A stretch of 33,305 nt of DNA from an uncultured Burkholderiales bacterium (GTDB taxonomy: Bacteria; Pseudomonadota; Gammaproteobacteria; Burkholderiales; Burkholderiaceae_C). The DNA is taken from positions 1 through 33,305 of the forward strand of contig CAIMUZ010000074.1 of the NCBI GenBank assembly GCA_903844775.1. The letters run 5' to 3'. A program made the translations under genes and the position numbers. The stretch's first letter is position 1. The number at the start of each line of letters is the position of its first letter. The notes below the pieces were generated by a model. It saw nothing but the letters and a program-made list of their open reading frames with translations, was not told the origin of the DNA and did not search any database. Below are positions 16,699 through 24,784 of this stretch, one piece after another.

Positions 16699-17613
16699 AT
16701 GAGCAGCCTGAACGCAAAAACCTACGAATCCGCACCTTCACAAAACGTCGCCTTCTTGGGCCTTGGTGTCATGGGTTATCCCATGGCTGGCCATCTGGCA
16801 CTCGCAGGTCACGCCGTCACGGTTTACAACCGAAGTGCCGCCAAAGCTGCCGCATGGTGCCAAGAATTTGCGACGTCCAAAAAACCTGCCCACGCCCCCA
16901 CGCCCCGTGAAGCGGTGAAAGATGCCGACATCGTTTTTTGCTGCGTTGGCAATGACGAAGACTTGCGCGCTGTGGTCTTGGGTGCCGATGGTGCCTTTGC
17001 CGGCATGAAAAAAGGTGCCATTTTGGTCGACCACACCACGGCCTCTGCCAACGTAGCGCGCGAGTTGTATGCCGCCGCCAAAGCGCTAGGCCTGCACTTC
17101 ATTGACGCACCCGTCTCGGGCGGTCAGGGCGGCGCGCAAAATGGTTTGCTCACTGTGATGTGCGGCGGTGACACCGCTATTTTTGAAAGCACTCGCCCCG
17201 CTGCCATGGCTTTTTCCCGAGCCTACACCCTGATGGGCGAGTCAGGTGCCGGTCAATTGACCAAAATGGTGAATCAAGTTTGCATTGCCGGCTTGGTGCA
17301 AGGTTTGTCAGAAGCCATTGCCTTTGGCCAAAAAGCAGGTCTCGATATGAATCTGGTGTTGGACGTCATTGGCAAAGGTGCTGCCCAAAGCTGGCAAATG
17401 GACAATCGCGGCAAAACCATGGTGGCCGATAAATTCGACTTCGGCTTTGCCGTGGACTGGATGCGCAAAGATTTGGGCCTGGTCATGGACGAAGCCAAGC
17501 GCAATGGCGCTCGCTTGCCCGTGACAGCCCTGGTCGATCAGTTCTATGCCGATGTCCAGCAAATGGGTGGTAAGCGTTGGGACACTTCAAGCTTGATCAA
17601 ACGTCTGGGTTGA
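16699..17613 (+). CDS. NAD(P)-dependent beta-hydroxyacid dehydrogenase (3-hydroxyisobutyrate dehydrogenase family)
   Basis: This 304-residue oxidoreductase contains the motifs of the family that includes tartronate semialdehyde reductase and 3-hydroxyisobutyrate dehydrogenase. They are the dinucleotide-binding FLGLGVMGYPMAGHL (about 19-33), the substrate-binding DAPVSGGQGGAQNG, the catalytic-lysine segment GAGQLTKMVNQ, and KDLGLVMDEAK in the helical C-terminal domain. The exact substrate cannot be read from sequence. The nearby glcD-like gene hints at glyoxylate or tartronate metabolism, but the two are separated by yggS on the other strand. No Shine-Dalgarno is evident before the ATG at 16699. 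Its TGA is directly abutted by the stop of dolP on the other strand. Confidence 0.9.
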   Translation: MSSLNAKTYESAPSQNVAFLGLGVMGYPMAGHLALAGHAVTVYNRSAAKAAAWCQEFATSKKPAHAPTPREAVKDADIVFCCVGNDEDLRAVVLGADGAFAGMKKGAILVDHTTASANVARELYAAAKALGLHFIDAPVSGGQGGAQNGLLTVMCGGDTAIFESTRPAAMAFSRAYTLMGESGAGQLTKMVNQVCIAGLVQGLSEAIAFGQKAGLDMNLVLDVIGKGAAQSWQMDNRGKTMVADKFDFGFAVDWMRKDLGLVMDEAKRNGARLPVTALVDQFYADVQQMGGKRWDTSSLIKRLG

Positions 17614-18264
17614 TCAAATTTTAGGCTGCGCTTGCGGTGTCAAAGGTTGTGCGCTGATGCGCTTCAGTTCCTCGTCAGTGATGGTTTCGAAAACGCGAAC
17701 CACTTTCACCACACCCCCGACACTGCCACTGCGTGCAATTTCAGAAGCGCGTTGCGCTTCACGGGCCGTGACTCGGCCCATCAAATAAACCACGCCGCGT
17801 TCGGTAATGACTTTAAAGGCGTTTGATTGCAAGTCTTTGGCGTCAACCAAAAGCGCCTTGATTTGACCTGTGATGATGACGTCCTTGGAACGTTGCGTTA
17901 AAGAGCTGGCTGGCTCAACCACCAGATCATTGACGACGGAACTGACGTTCTCTTGGCTTTTGGCCAAACGCTCAGCGCGCTCTTTTTCAGCAGCAGAACC
18001 AACTTCACCCGTGAGCAACACCATGCGGTTGTAACTGGTCACGTTGACATGCGCGCCGCCGCTCAAATTTTGACGCAAGCCCTGCGCCGTGCGCAATTCA
18101 ATGCCCTCGTCTTCCAATTGAATGCCGGTGGTTCGACGGTCAATGGCCACAAAGCCACTCATCACTGCACTGCCCAATATGATGGGTGCGCAAGCAGACA
18201 AGCTGGCGATGGCAGCGCAGGCCGCCAAGCTGGATAGCATCAGGCGTTTGAAATTGAATGTCAT
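17614..18264 (-). CDS. dolP: BON-domain outer-membrane lipoprotein (DolP/YraP-like)
   Basis: DolP is a lipoprotein that supports outer-membrane integrity. The 216-residue product starts with a lipoprotein signal peptide (basic MTFNFKRLM, hydrophobic stretch, lipobox LSAC at about residue 25). Two BON domains follow: about 60-125 (VNVTSYNRMVLLTGEVGS) and about 130-200 (ALLVDAKDLQSNAFKVITER, then VVYLMGRVT). The ATG at 18264 has AAAGGA 8 bases upstream, and a TATAAA-like box lies about 30 bases upstream in the gap after diaA. In E. coli the order diaA-dolP is the same, with yraN just before, which supports the name. Confidence 0.92.
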   Translation of the reverse strand: MTFNFKRLMLSSLAACAAIASLSACAPIILGSAVMSGFVAIDRRTTGIQLEDEGIELRTAQGLRQNLSGGAHVNVTSYNRMVLLTGEVGSAAEKERAERLAKSQENVSSVVNDLVVEPASSLTQRSKDVIITGQIKALLVDAKDLQSNAFKVITERGVVYLMGRVTAREAQRASEIARSGSVGGVVKVVRVFETITDEELKRISAQPLTPQAQPKI

Positions 18265-18335
18265 TTGAGCAGTCCTTTAAGAATCTTTGACTATTTTATA
18301 TCTGGCAATGAAAGGGCAAGGGCCCCATCTGAAGT

Positions 18336-18914
18336 TTAGGAAACAGCATCTTGATCGCCCATCAACTGCGCATCGACACCATCACACAAACAATGCAGCG
18401 CAAGTTGCTGCACCTCTCGAATGCGCGCTGCGCGGTCATGCGGAATACCCACATGCACATCGGTTTCTCGCAAAGCCTTGGCGACAGCGCCGCCGCCTTT
18501 TCCCGTGAGTGCAATGACCGTCATGTCGCGTTCGTGTGCGGCATGAAGTGCACGCATCAGCCCCTCCTCTTCACCGTTGGCTGTGAGGAGCAACAAGACA
18601 TCACCTGCTTGACCCAGCGCACGAACTTGGCGCGCCAAACTGGCATAGGCGGGGTCACCCAAGCCCTCATGCCGTAAAGCAATGGCCGCCAACTCGGGTC
18701 GCTCACGTTCGAACCCCCCCACAAACAAGCTGGCGAAATATTGCGCCAAGGCCGCAGCGCTGCCCTCACCGCAGACCAACACTTTGCCACCACTGGTGAC
18801 ACAGGCCATCAGCGCCTGAACCCCCGCATCCAAGGGCTTGGCCAAAGTTTCGGCCGCTTGATATTGAAGGTCGGCGCTGTCGATAAAGTGTTGTTGAATG
18901 CGCAGGTCTAGCAT
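18336..18914 (-). CDS. diaA: SIS-domain protein, DiaA/phosphoheptose isomerase-like
   Basis: This 192-residue protein has a single SIS (sugar isomerase) domain: LQYQAAETLAKPLDAGVQAL leads in, then KVLVCGEGSAAALAQYFASL, DVLLLLTANGEEEGLMRAL, MTVIALTGKGG and REVQQLALHCLCDGVDAQL. E. coli DiaA binds DnaA and helps initiation, and GmhA is its heptose-synthesis paralogue. The position between yraN and a dolP-like gene matches the E. coli diaA locus, so DiaA is preferred. The glycine-rich CGNGGSA motif of these enzymes reads CGEGSAA here, which may mean weak or no isomerase activity. Start is ATG 18914; the ribosome site is weak. Confidence 0.82.
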   Translation of the reverse strand: MLDLRIQQHFIDSADLQYQAAETLAKPLDAGVQALMACVTSGGKVLVCGEGSAAALAQYFASLFVGGFERERPELAAIALRHEGLGDPAYASLARQVRALGQAGDVLLLLTANGEEEGLMRALHAAHERDMTVIALTGKGGGAVAKALRETDVHVGIPHDRAARIREVQQLALHCLCDGVDAQLMGDQDAVS

Positions 18915-18960
18915 GGTGGTGATGATACCCCCAGGCAATGGGCGCAGGCCAGTAAGGCCC

Positions 18961-19365
18961 TTAAGAATTCGCCTCAAAGGCGGCCTTCAACCAGACCATG
19001 CCGTCCGGCTCCCAAGCCACCACATCGAAGCGACTGGGAGGCAGCACTCGCCAGCGCCATAGAAAATAGCGTGCCGCAAAAACTATTCGCCGTTGCTTGG
19101 TCGCCCCAATGCTGCCCAAAGCACCTCCAAATCGACTCCCGGCGCGTTGGCGAACCTCGACAAACACCACCGTGCTGTCGGATTCTTGCAAAATGAGGTC
19201 AATTTCACCACCACCCCGTCCAGGCGTTCGATAATTGCGCTGTAACAAACGCAAACCTTGTTGTTGCAAAAATTGAAGGGCGGCCTCTTCGGCGTCATCA
19301 CCGCGTTGCTTGGTGGTCTGTTTTGCCAATGTTTTGCTTTGACTTGTTGGATTGAGGAACACCAT
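18961..19365 (-). CDS. yraN: YraN family (UPF0102) nuclease-fold protein
   Basis: This small protein has a restriction-endonuclease-like fold of uncertain function. It contains the family core: RGDDAEEAALQFLQQQGLRL, RNYRTPGRGGGEIDLILQES with the conserved Glu-Ile-Asp, and VVFVEVRQRAGSRFGGALGS with the second acidic site. From ATG 19365 the product is 134 residues; a GTG at 19374 would add three. The ribosome site AAGGTGA lies about 6 bases upstream, inside the first codons of rsmI on the other strand. The ATG shares base 19365 with the TTG start of rsmI. The usual neighbour lpoA of E. coli is absent. Confidence 0.9.
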   Translation of the reverse strand: MVFLNPTSQSKTLAKQTTKQRGDDAEEAALQFLQQQGLRLLQRNYRTPGRGGGEIDLILQESDSTVVFVEVRQRAGSRFGGALGSIGATKQRRIVFAARYFLWRWRVLPPSRFDVVAWEPDGMVWLKAAFEANS

Positions 19366-20345
19366 TGACTTCACCTTCTGAAAATTCTGAAGCCGCTTCA
19401 GCAGTGCCTACTTTGACATCGCTGGCTTCTGTCTATGGCAAAGCCTTGCAGGCGGCGCACGAGGCTGTGGGTCCGCAGAACCACCCCGCCAGCACACTGT
19501 ATGTGGTGGCCACCCCTATTGGCAATCTGGCCGACATCACTTTGCGCGCTTTGTATGTCCTTGAAAGGGCCGACACTTTGGCCTGCGAAGACACACGTCA
19601 CACCCAGCAGATGCTTCGCGCGTATGGCTTAGACAGAAACAATTCACAAGTGTTGGCCGTCCATCAACACAATGAAACTGAAGCCGCCGCCCAAGTGATT
19701 GCGCGTTTGGCAAAAGGTGAGCGCGTGGCTTATGTGAGCGATGCCGGCACACCCGCCATCAGCGATCCCGGTGCGCGTTTGGTCGCGGCTGTGGCGGTAG
19801 CGGGTTACCGCGTGATGCCCTTGCCGGGGGCCAGCAGCGTCACGACCCTGCTCAGCGCGGCGGGGGTGATGGGTGAAGGTGGATTTGTGTTCATCGGATT
19901 TTTATCTTCTAAGGCAACAGAGAGACAACGTGCCATTGAAATTCTGATGGGTGAGTCGCGCGCCATCGTCTTGCTGGAAGCCCCGCATCGCATCGAAGCC
20001 TTGGCGCAGGCACTTTCAAGCCTGGGCACACGATGGGTCACGGTAGGGCGCGAATTGACCAAACAGTTTGAAACCGTGCACACCTTGGAAGCCCAAAATC
20101 TTTCCGCATGGTTTGCAGAAACCCCCGACCATGTTCGCGGTGAATTTTCGCTGGTGATTCACGCTTTGGAAAAACCCAAGCAAGAGAGCGTGGCCACTTT
20201 AGACGCGACCAGTTTGCGGACGCTTAAATTGCTACTGACCGAATTGCCTTTAAAGACCGCTGTCAAGCTGACCAGCGACATCACGGGCGCATCTAAGAAC
20301 GTGGTGTACGACACCGCGCTGAATTTGAAAAAAGGTTTGGACTAG
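19365..20345 (+). CDS. rsmI: 16S rRNA (cytidine(1402)-2'-O)-methyltransferase
   Basis: RsmI methylates the ribose of C1402 in 16S rRNA using S-adenosylmethionine. The tetrapyrrole-methylase fold begins at about residue 45 with LYVVATPIGNLADITLRAL. It continues with ACEDTRHTQQMLRAYG, VAYVSDAGTPAISDPGARLV, VMPLPGASSVTTLLSAAG, FIGFLSSKATERQRAI, VLLEAPHRIEALAQAL and GRELTKQFETVHT. The TTG at 19365 is chosen because GAGGAAC lies 7 bases upstream and no in-frame ATG exists before the conserved core. The roughly 45-residue N-terminal extension is low in conserved features. Length (326) is a little above E. coli (286). It is divergent from yraN with overlapping start sites. Confidence 0.94.
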   Translation: MTSPSENSEAASAVPTLTSLASVYGKALQAAHEAVGPQNHPASTLYVVATPIGNLADITLRALYVLERADTLACEDTRHTQQMLRAYGLDRNNSQVLAVHQHNETEAAAQVIARLAKGERVAYVSDAGTPAISDPGARLVAAVAVAGYRVMPLPGASSVTTLLSAAGVMGEGGFVFIGFLSSKATERQRAIEILMGESRAIVLLEAPHRIEALAQALSSLGTRWVTVGRELTKQFETVHTLEAQNLSAWFAETPDHVRGEFSLVIHALEKPKQESVATLDATSLRTLKLLLTELPLKTAVKLTSDITGASKNVVYDTALNLKKGLD

Positions 20346-20365
20346 TGCTGGGAAGATGAAGTGGG

Positions 20366-21271
20366 TCAGCGGTTGCGCAATCCCAACCACATCACCGTTC
20401 CCACCACCAAGGCGGCCCCCACCAACTGAATGGGTGCGATGGCTTGGTCTAATAAAGCCCAAGCCAGCATCAAGGCAAAAACGGGCTCAACGTTCATGAT
20501 GGCCGAATTGCCCACCACGCCGAGTTTTGGCAGCACCGTAAACAGGATGGTGAAGGCGGTGCCGTACAAAAATGTCAACATGCCCAGACCCCACCAACCG
20601 GCGGGTGCTTGCGGCATGTGAAAACCACCTTGGCTGATGGCCACCGCAATGGCCAAAATTCCGACCAAGGTCATTGTCGAAAACGTGCGCAAACGGCCAT
20701 CAAGGCCTGCCGTTTCATGTTGGGTGTAGACCAAGGCCAAGCCAAACGTAGCAGAAGCTGCAAGTGCAAACGCGACGCCAGTGCCAATTTGGGCCCAGTG
20801 CTCTGCAGCGCCCAAGCCGGACGCGGCGCCCAAAACATCCAACGCCAAGGCCAACCCAAACAAAATCAGTGGCATGCTCCAAATGACAGCTTTTTCAGGT
20901 TGGTGTTTGTACAGCACACGGGCCCAAAATGCGGTGGACAAGGGGTAAGTGTTGAACGCCAATAAGGCCAAGGCCACTGGCAATCTGGCCACCGAGGAAT
21001 ACAAGCAAACGCTTTGAACTGCGATCAAGCCGCCAATGATCAGCAGGTATTTTTGATGTTGCGTCTGGATTTGGATTTGAACTTTTTGTTGCCACAAAAT
21101 CAAGCCTACGACGAGGGCTGTCACGGCACTTCGAAAGCTGACGGCCGTCACCACATCGACACCATTGTTGAACGCAAAACGGGCAGACACATGGTTGGCG
21201 CCCATCATCAAGGCGACCAGCAATAAGGTGGCAAACGCCGTGGTGGACAGGGCTTTGGATTTTTCAGTCAT
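20366..21271 (-). CDS. EamA/DMT-family transporter
   Basis: This 301-residue inner-membrane protein has about ten hydrophobic segments in two EamA repeats. The first half has LLLVALMMGANHVSARFAFN, FRSAVTALVVGLILW, and LPVALALLAFNTYPLSTAFW. The second half has AASATFGLALVYTQHETAG, FLYGTAFTILFTVLPKLG, NSAIMNVEPVFALMLAWALL and LVGAALVVGTVMWLGLR. The ATG at 21271 overlaps the end of the upstream reductase gene by 8 bases, which suggests translational coupling. It would be the last gene of the extended hpa operon. Substrate is unknown; import or export of a pathway metabolite is a guess. Confidence 0.9.
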   Translation of the reverse strand: MTEKSKALSTTAFATLLLVALMMGANHVSARFAFNNGVDVVTAVSFRSAVTALVVGLILWQQKVQIQIQTQHQKYLLIIGGLIAVQSVCLYSSVARLPVALALLAFNTYPLSTAFWARVLYKHQPEKAVIWSMPLILFGLALALDVLGAASGLGAAEHWAQIGTGVAFALAASATFGLALVYTQHETAGLDGRLRTFSTMTLVGILAIAVAISQGGFHMPQAPAGWWGLGMLTFLYGTAFTILFTVLPKLGVVGNSAIMNVEPVFALMLAWALLDQAIAPIQLVGAALVVGTVMWLGLRNR

Positions 21272-22277
21272 GCACTGATTGTGCAGGATACAGGCCACGC
21301 ACGCTGGCATGCAAACGACTGAGGCCCAGCAAGGTGTCGGTGTAGGGGGTGTCGACCTGCGTGAGCTGCCCCAACTCACGGACGACGCTGACCAAGGCAT
21401 CGAGCTCGACGGTTTTGCCGGCTTCCACATCCTGCAACATGGAAGTTTTAAAAGCCCCCAGCTTCATGGTCACGGCATGTCTGTCTTCTGGAGTTTGTGC
21501 AATGGGAATGCCAATTTGATCGCCGATGGCTTTTGCCTCCAGCATGATCTTGGAAACAAAGTCACGCACTAAATCGTCTTTCAAAATCAAATCGGTGGTG
21601 GCGCCGGTGATGGCACTGATGGGGTTAACGGTCATGTTGCCCCAAAGCTTGTACCAAATATCTTTTTGGATTTGTGCCGATGCACTGGCATTGAAACCTG
21701 CGGTTTTCAATTCGGCCACCAGTTGTTGCACGCGAGCACTGACATCGCCGCTTTGCGCAGCGGGTTCGCCCAGAATCAGTCCTTGGCCGAAGTGATGGCG
21801 CACCACGCCTGGTGCATCCAGCGAGCAACTGGCATGCACCACGCATCCCACCACGTGGTGTGCCGGTATGGCTTTGGCAATGACAGCTTCTGGATCGACG
21901 GCGCTTAAAGTGGTGTCTTGCAGCTGGCCGCCAAAACCTTGAAAAAACCACCACGGCACGCCATTCATGGCGGTCATCACGATGGTGTTTGGACCTAACA
22001 GGGGCGCCATACCTTGCGCCACTGCTGCCATGGCGGGTGCTTTGACCGCCACGATGACCCAATCTTGTGGGCCCAAGTCTTTTGGATGGGCTGAAGCTTT
22101 GACCACGGCTTTCAATCGGGAATCAGGGACTTGGTTTTGTACGCATTGAAGGCCATGCTTCTGTAACGCTTCTAAAGTGGCACCACGCGCCACCACGCTG
22201 ACTTCATGTCCGGCTTGCGCCAAGTGAACGCCAATCCAACCGCCAATGGCGCCTGCACCGTAAATACAAACTTTCAT
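21264..22277 (-). CDS. PanE/ApbA-family 2-dehydropantoate 2-reductase-like protein
   Basis: This 337-residue NADPH-dependent 2-oxoacid reductase family member starts with a Rossmann motif, CIYGAGAIGGWIG (residues 4-16). It has AVKAPAM (Lys79), MNGVPWWFF, the catalytic KDIWYKLWGNMTVNPISAIT (Lys210 and Asn214 in the usual K-x3-N spacing) and the C-terminal MLQDVEAGKTVELDAL. True ketopantoate reductase activity is possible. However, its place between a class II aldolase and a transporter, with 4-base and 8-base overlaps, suggests a catabolic 2-oxoacid reductase. The gene overlaps the aldolase gene by 4 bases (ATGA). Confidence 0.9.
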   Translation of the reverse strand: MKVCIYGAGAIGGWIGVHLAQAGHEVSVVARGATLEALQKHGLQCVQNQVPDSRLKAVVKASAHPKDLGPQDWVIVAVKAPAMAAVAQGMAPLLGPNTIVMTAMNGVPWWFFQGFGGQLQDTTLSAVDPEAVIAKAIPAHHVVGCVVHASCSLDAPGVVRHHFGQGLILGEPAAQSGDVSARVQQLVAELKTAGFNASASAQIQKDIWYKLWGNMTVNPISAITGATTDLILKDDLVRDFVSKIMLEAKAIGDQIGIPIAQTPEDRHAVTMKLGAFKTSMLQDVEAGKTVELDALVSVVRELGQLTQVDTPYTDTLLGLSRLHASVRGLYPAQSVHD

Positions 22278-23089
22278 AAGCGGTAGCTTTCTTCTGGCCG
22301 CGCCATCTGTCGATTGACCTGTCGAATGAGCGCGTCCAATACATCGGTGCCTGCACCATGGTTAGGGCTGAACTGCAAAGCGTCACGGGTGCATTTGGCA
22401 GCGATCGCTTCACTCACAGGGATCGCCGCTGTGGAACCGCCCATACTGAAGGTGGCCAATTGAATTTCACAGGCACGTTGCAAGGTCCACAAAATGGCAA
22501 AGGTTTGCGGCAGTGTGGCGCCCCAGGACAACAAGCCGTGGTTGCGCAAAATGACGGCTTGTTTGTTGCCAATGCTTTTCAGCAAGCGCGGCGCTTCTTC
22601 GTGATGAATGGTGATGCCTTCAAACTCATGGTACGCAATCATGTTGTGCAACTGTGCCGTGTAGAAGTTGGTTTGCTGCAACCCATCTTTCAGGCAAGCC
22701 ACCGAGACGCCCGCCGTGGTGTGGGTGTGCATCACGCAATGCGCTTCTGAAAGATTGTCGTGAATGGCGGCATGAACTGTAAAGCCAGCAGGGTTGACCG
22801 GATAAGCCGAGCCATCCAAGACTTTGCCTTGGATGTCTATCTTTACCAAATTGCTGGCCGTGACTTCACTGTAGTGAAGGCCAAACGGGTTGATCAGGAA
22901 ATGTTTTTCAGCGCCACTGACTTCTTGCGGCAAACGCAAAGTAATGTGGTTGTAAATCATCTCTGTCCAGCCTAAAAAGGCAAACACTCGATAGCATGCA
23001 GCAAGTTGGACGCGCGCGGCCCATTCTTCAGGATGGACCTCGTGTTGCAAGGAGCGAACAGCGGGGAGTTGATGTGTCAACATGTTCAA
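22274..23089 (-). CDS. Class II aldolase/adducin family protein
   Basis: This 271-residue protein has the zinc-dependent class II aldolase fold of fuculose-phosphate aldolase and adducin head. The N-terminal part holds [19 protein letters not shown] and [19 protein letters not shown]. The metal-binding [10 protein letters not shown] (His-Thr-His) follows, and the third ligand is in [16 protein letters not shown]. It lacks any extra domain. Family members cleave or epimerise sugar phosphates or decarboxylate small hydroxyacids; the substrate here is unknown. It overlaps hpaI by 4 bases upstream and the PanE-like gene by 4 bases downstream, so it is firmly in the hpa operon. Confidence 0.88.
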   Translation of the reverse strand: MNMLTHQLPAVRSLQHEVHPEEWAARVQLAACYRVFAFLGWTEMIYNHITLRLPQEVSGAEKHFLINPFGLHYSEVTASNLVKIDIQGKVLDGSAYPVNPAGFTVHAAIHDNLSEAHCVMHTHTTAGVSVACLKDGLQQTNFYTAQLHNMIAYHEFEGITIHHEEAPRLLKSIGNKQAVILRNHGLLSWGATLPQTFAILWTLQRACEIQLATFSMGGSTAAIPVSEAIAAKCTRDALQFSPNHGAGTDVLDALIRQVNRQMARPEESYRL

Positions 23090-23901
23090 TAAACCTGTCC
23101 TGAAGTGGGTAACTCAATACCAGCGTTGGGTTTGAATCTCTTCAACAGTGCCGATGTTTGACGCACCAAAATTTGGGTGTCTAAACCCACAGCCACGAAC
23201 AAGGCACCGATTGCCAAGTAGTGTTTGGCTTGGGCCTCATCGGACGTTATGATGCCGGGCGCTTTGCCAGCTTTCAAAATACGCGCAATCGCATCTTCGA
23301 TGGCAGCTTTTACCTCAGGGTGATTCGGGTCGCTCACGTGCCCCAATGAGGCCGATAAATCTGCGGGGCCGATGAACACCCCATCGACGCCCGGCGTATT
23401 CGCAATGGCGTCTAAATTTTTCAAGGCTTCACGTGTCTCTACTTGCACCAACAAGCACACCTGCTCATTGGCTTCTTTGGCGTAGTTGGGAAACATGCCC
23501 CAGCGCGATGCGCGCGCACCAGCCATGCCACGCACGCCACCTTTGCCGTCGTTTTGCGGATAACGCATGGCTTGCACGCAGAGCGCCGCTTGCTCGGGCG
23601 TGTCGACCATGGGCACCAACAAAGTTTCTGCACCCAAATCCAGATACTGCTTGATCAGGGCCGTATCACCCACCGGCACACGCGCAATGGCGTTGTTGAC
23701 AGGATAAGCTGCAATGGCCTGGAGTTGCTGCTGAATGCTTGGCAGATTGTTGGGCGCATGTTCGCCGTCGATGAGCAACCAATCGAAGCCCGCCATGGCA
23801 CACATTTCTGCGCTGTAACTGTTGGCCAGGCCAAGCCACAAACCAATTTGGGCTTGCTTGTCTGAGATGGCTTTTTTGAAACGATTCACAGGTGTTTTCA
23901 T
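23086..23901 (-). CDS. hpaI: 4-hydroxy-2-oxoheptane-1,7-dioate aldolase (HpcH/HpaI family)
   Basis: HpaI cleaves 4-hydroxy-2-oxoheptanedioate to pyruvate and succinic semialdehyde, the last ring-derived step. The 271-residue metal-dependent class II pyruvate aldolase shows [12 protein letters not shown] with catalytic His48, AIARVPVGD (Arg74), [21 protein letters not shown] with metal ligand Glu155, and [10 protein letters not shown] with Asp181. The ATG at 23901 fits the family start [12 protein letters not shown]; the longer open frame to 24015 lies inside hpaH. It follows hpaH by 10 bases and overlaps the class II aldolase gene by 4 bases. Confidence 0.95.
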   Translation of the reverse strand: MKTPVNRFKKAISDKQAQIGLWLGLANSYSAEMCAMAGFDWLLIDGEHAPNNLPSIQQQLQAIAAYPVNNAIARVPVGDTALIKQYLDLGAETLLVPMVDTPEQAALCVQAMRYPQNDGKGGVRGMAGARASRWGMFPNYAKEANEQVCLLVQVETREALKNLDAIANTPGVDGVFIGPADLSASLGHVSDPNHPEVKAAIEDAIARILKAGKAPGIITSDEAQAKHYLAIGALFVAVGLDTQILVRQTSALLKRFKPNAGIELPTSGQVY

Positions 23902-23911
23902 GAGGCTTCTT

Positions 23912-24727
23912 TCAGTTGAATTTAAATTGCAAACGACCCAAGGGGCCATAGTCTGCGTCGAACACATCCCCCCGGTTCGCGGGCACAGGCTTAGTGAAGG
24001 AGCCGGCCAACACAATTTGCCCTGCCTTCAAATGCTCGCCCCAAGGCGCTAGTTTGTTGGCCAGCCAAGCAATGCCCACCGCGGGATGGCCTTGCACACC
24101 TGCGGCCAAACCGGTTTCCTCGACCACGCCATTTAATTTCAAAATAGCGCCGCACCACGGTAAATTGGTGGTGAGTGGGTCTACTTTTTCTGCGCCCACC
24201 ACAATGCCTGCGTTGGCAGCGTTGTCACTGATGGTGTCGAACACTTTGCGCATCACTTTGGTATGTCGGTCAAACTGCTCAATGCGCGAATCAATGATTT
24301 CAATGGCAGGCGTGACATATTCCGTGGCAGCCAACACTTGATCGGCTGTGACATCCGGGCCTTGAAGATCTTTCTTCAAGACAAAGGCCAACTCGACTTC
24401 GACACGCGGTACCACAAAGTCTGTGAAGGCGATGTTCAACACGTGGCCTGGCGTGCAGGTGTACAGCATGTTGTCGAGCAAAGTGCCGTAATCGGGCTCG
24501 TCAATTTGACTGGCCTGTTGCATCGCGCGTGAAGTGAGGCCAATTTTGTGCCCAATGACTTGACGGCCTTCGGCCAATTGAAGCGCCACCCATGCGCGGC
24601 TGATGCGATAGCCATCTTCAACGCTCATGCCTGGAAAACGCTTGGAAAAGTGTTCTACCTGTTGCCGTGTTTTTTGCGAGTGCTGCAACTCTGCTGCCAG
24701 TTGTGCAATTTGTGCTGAATCAAACAT
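23912..24727 (-). CDS. hpaH: 2-oxo-hept-4-ene-1,7-dioate hydratase
   Basis: HpaH adds water to 2-oxo-hept-4-ene-1,7-dioate, giving the substrate of HpaI. The 271-residue protein, close to the E. coli length, belongs to the MhpD/HpaH hydratase branch of the FAH-like fold. Visible are [26 protein letters not shown], the metal-binding [40 protein letters not shown] and [22 protein letters not shown]. It lies between hpaF and hpaI in the operon, 48 bases after hpaF. Confidence 0.95.
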   Translation of the reverse strand: MFDSAQIAQLAAELQHSQKTRQQVEHFSKRFPGMSVEDGYRISRAWVALQLAEGRQVIGHKIGLTSRAMQQASQIDEPDYGTLLDNMLYTCTPGHVLNIAFTDFVVPRVEVELAFVLKKDLQGPDVTADQVLAATEYVTPAIEIIDSRIEQFDRHTKVMRKVFDTISDNAANAGIVVGAEKVDPLTTNLPWCGAILKLNGVVEETGLAAGVQGHPAVGIAWLANKLAPWGEHLKAGQIVLAGSFTKPVPANRGDVFDADYGPLGRLQFKFN

Positions 24728-24753
24728 GCATACTTTCTGTCGAAAAATGTGAA

Positions 24754-24784
24754 GCGCTGTGTGCTAATTATTAAATTACAGCGC
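24754..24784. repeat. Inverted repeat in the hpaF-hpaH gap
   Basis: GCGCTG (24754-24759) and CAGCGC (24779-24784) face each other across an AT-rich 19-base loop containing TAATTATTAAATTA. In the minus-strand transcript this would be a hairpin spanning the hpaF stop codon. Without a T-tract it is more likely an mRNA-processing or stability element than a terminator. Confidence 0.3.

Noticed and set aside
18265-18335. RpoE (sigma-E) promoter for dolP, as in E. coli
   Set aside because: A GTCAAA-like -10 is present upstream of dolP, but no GGAACTT-like -35 lies 15-16 bases before it.
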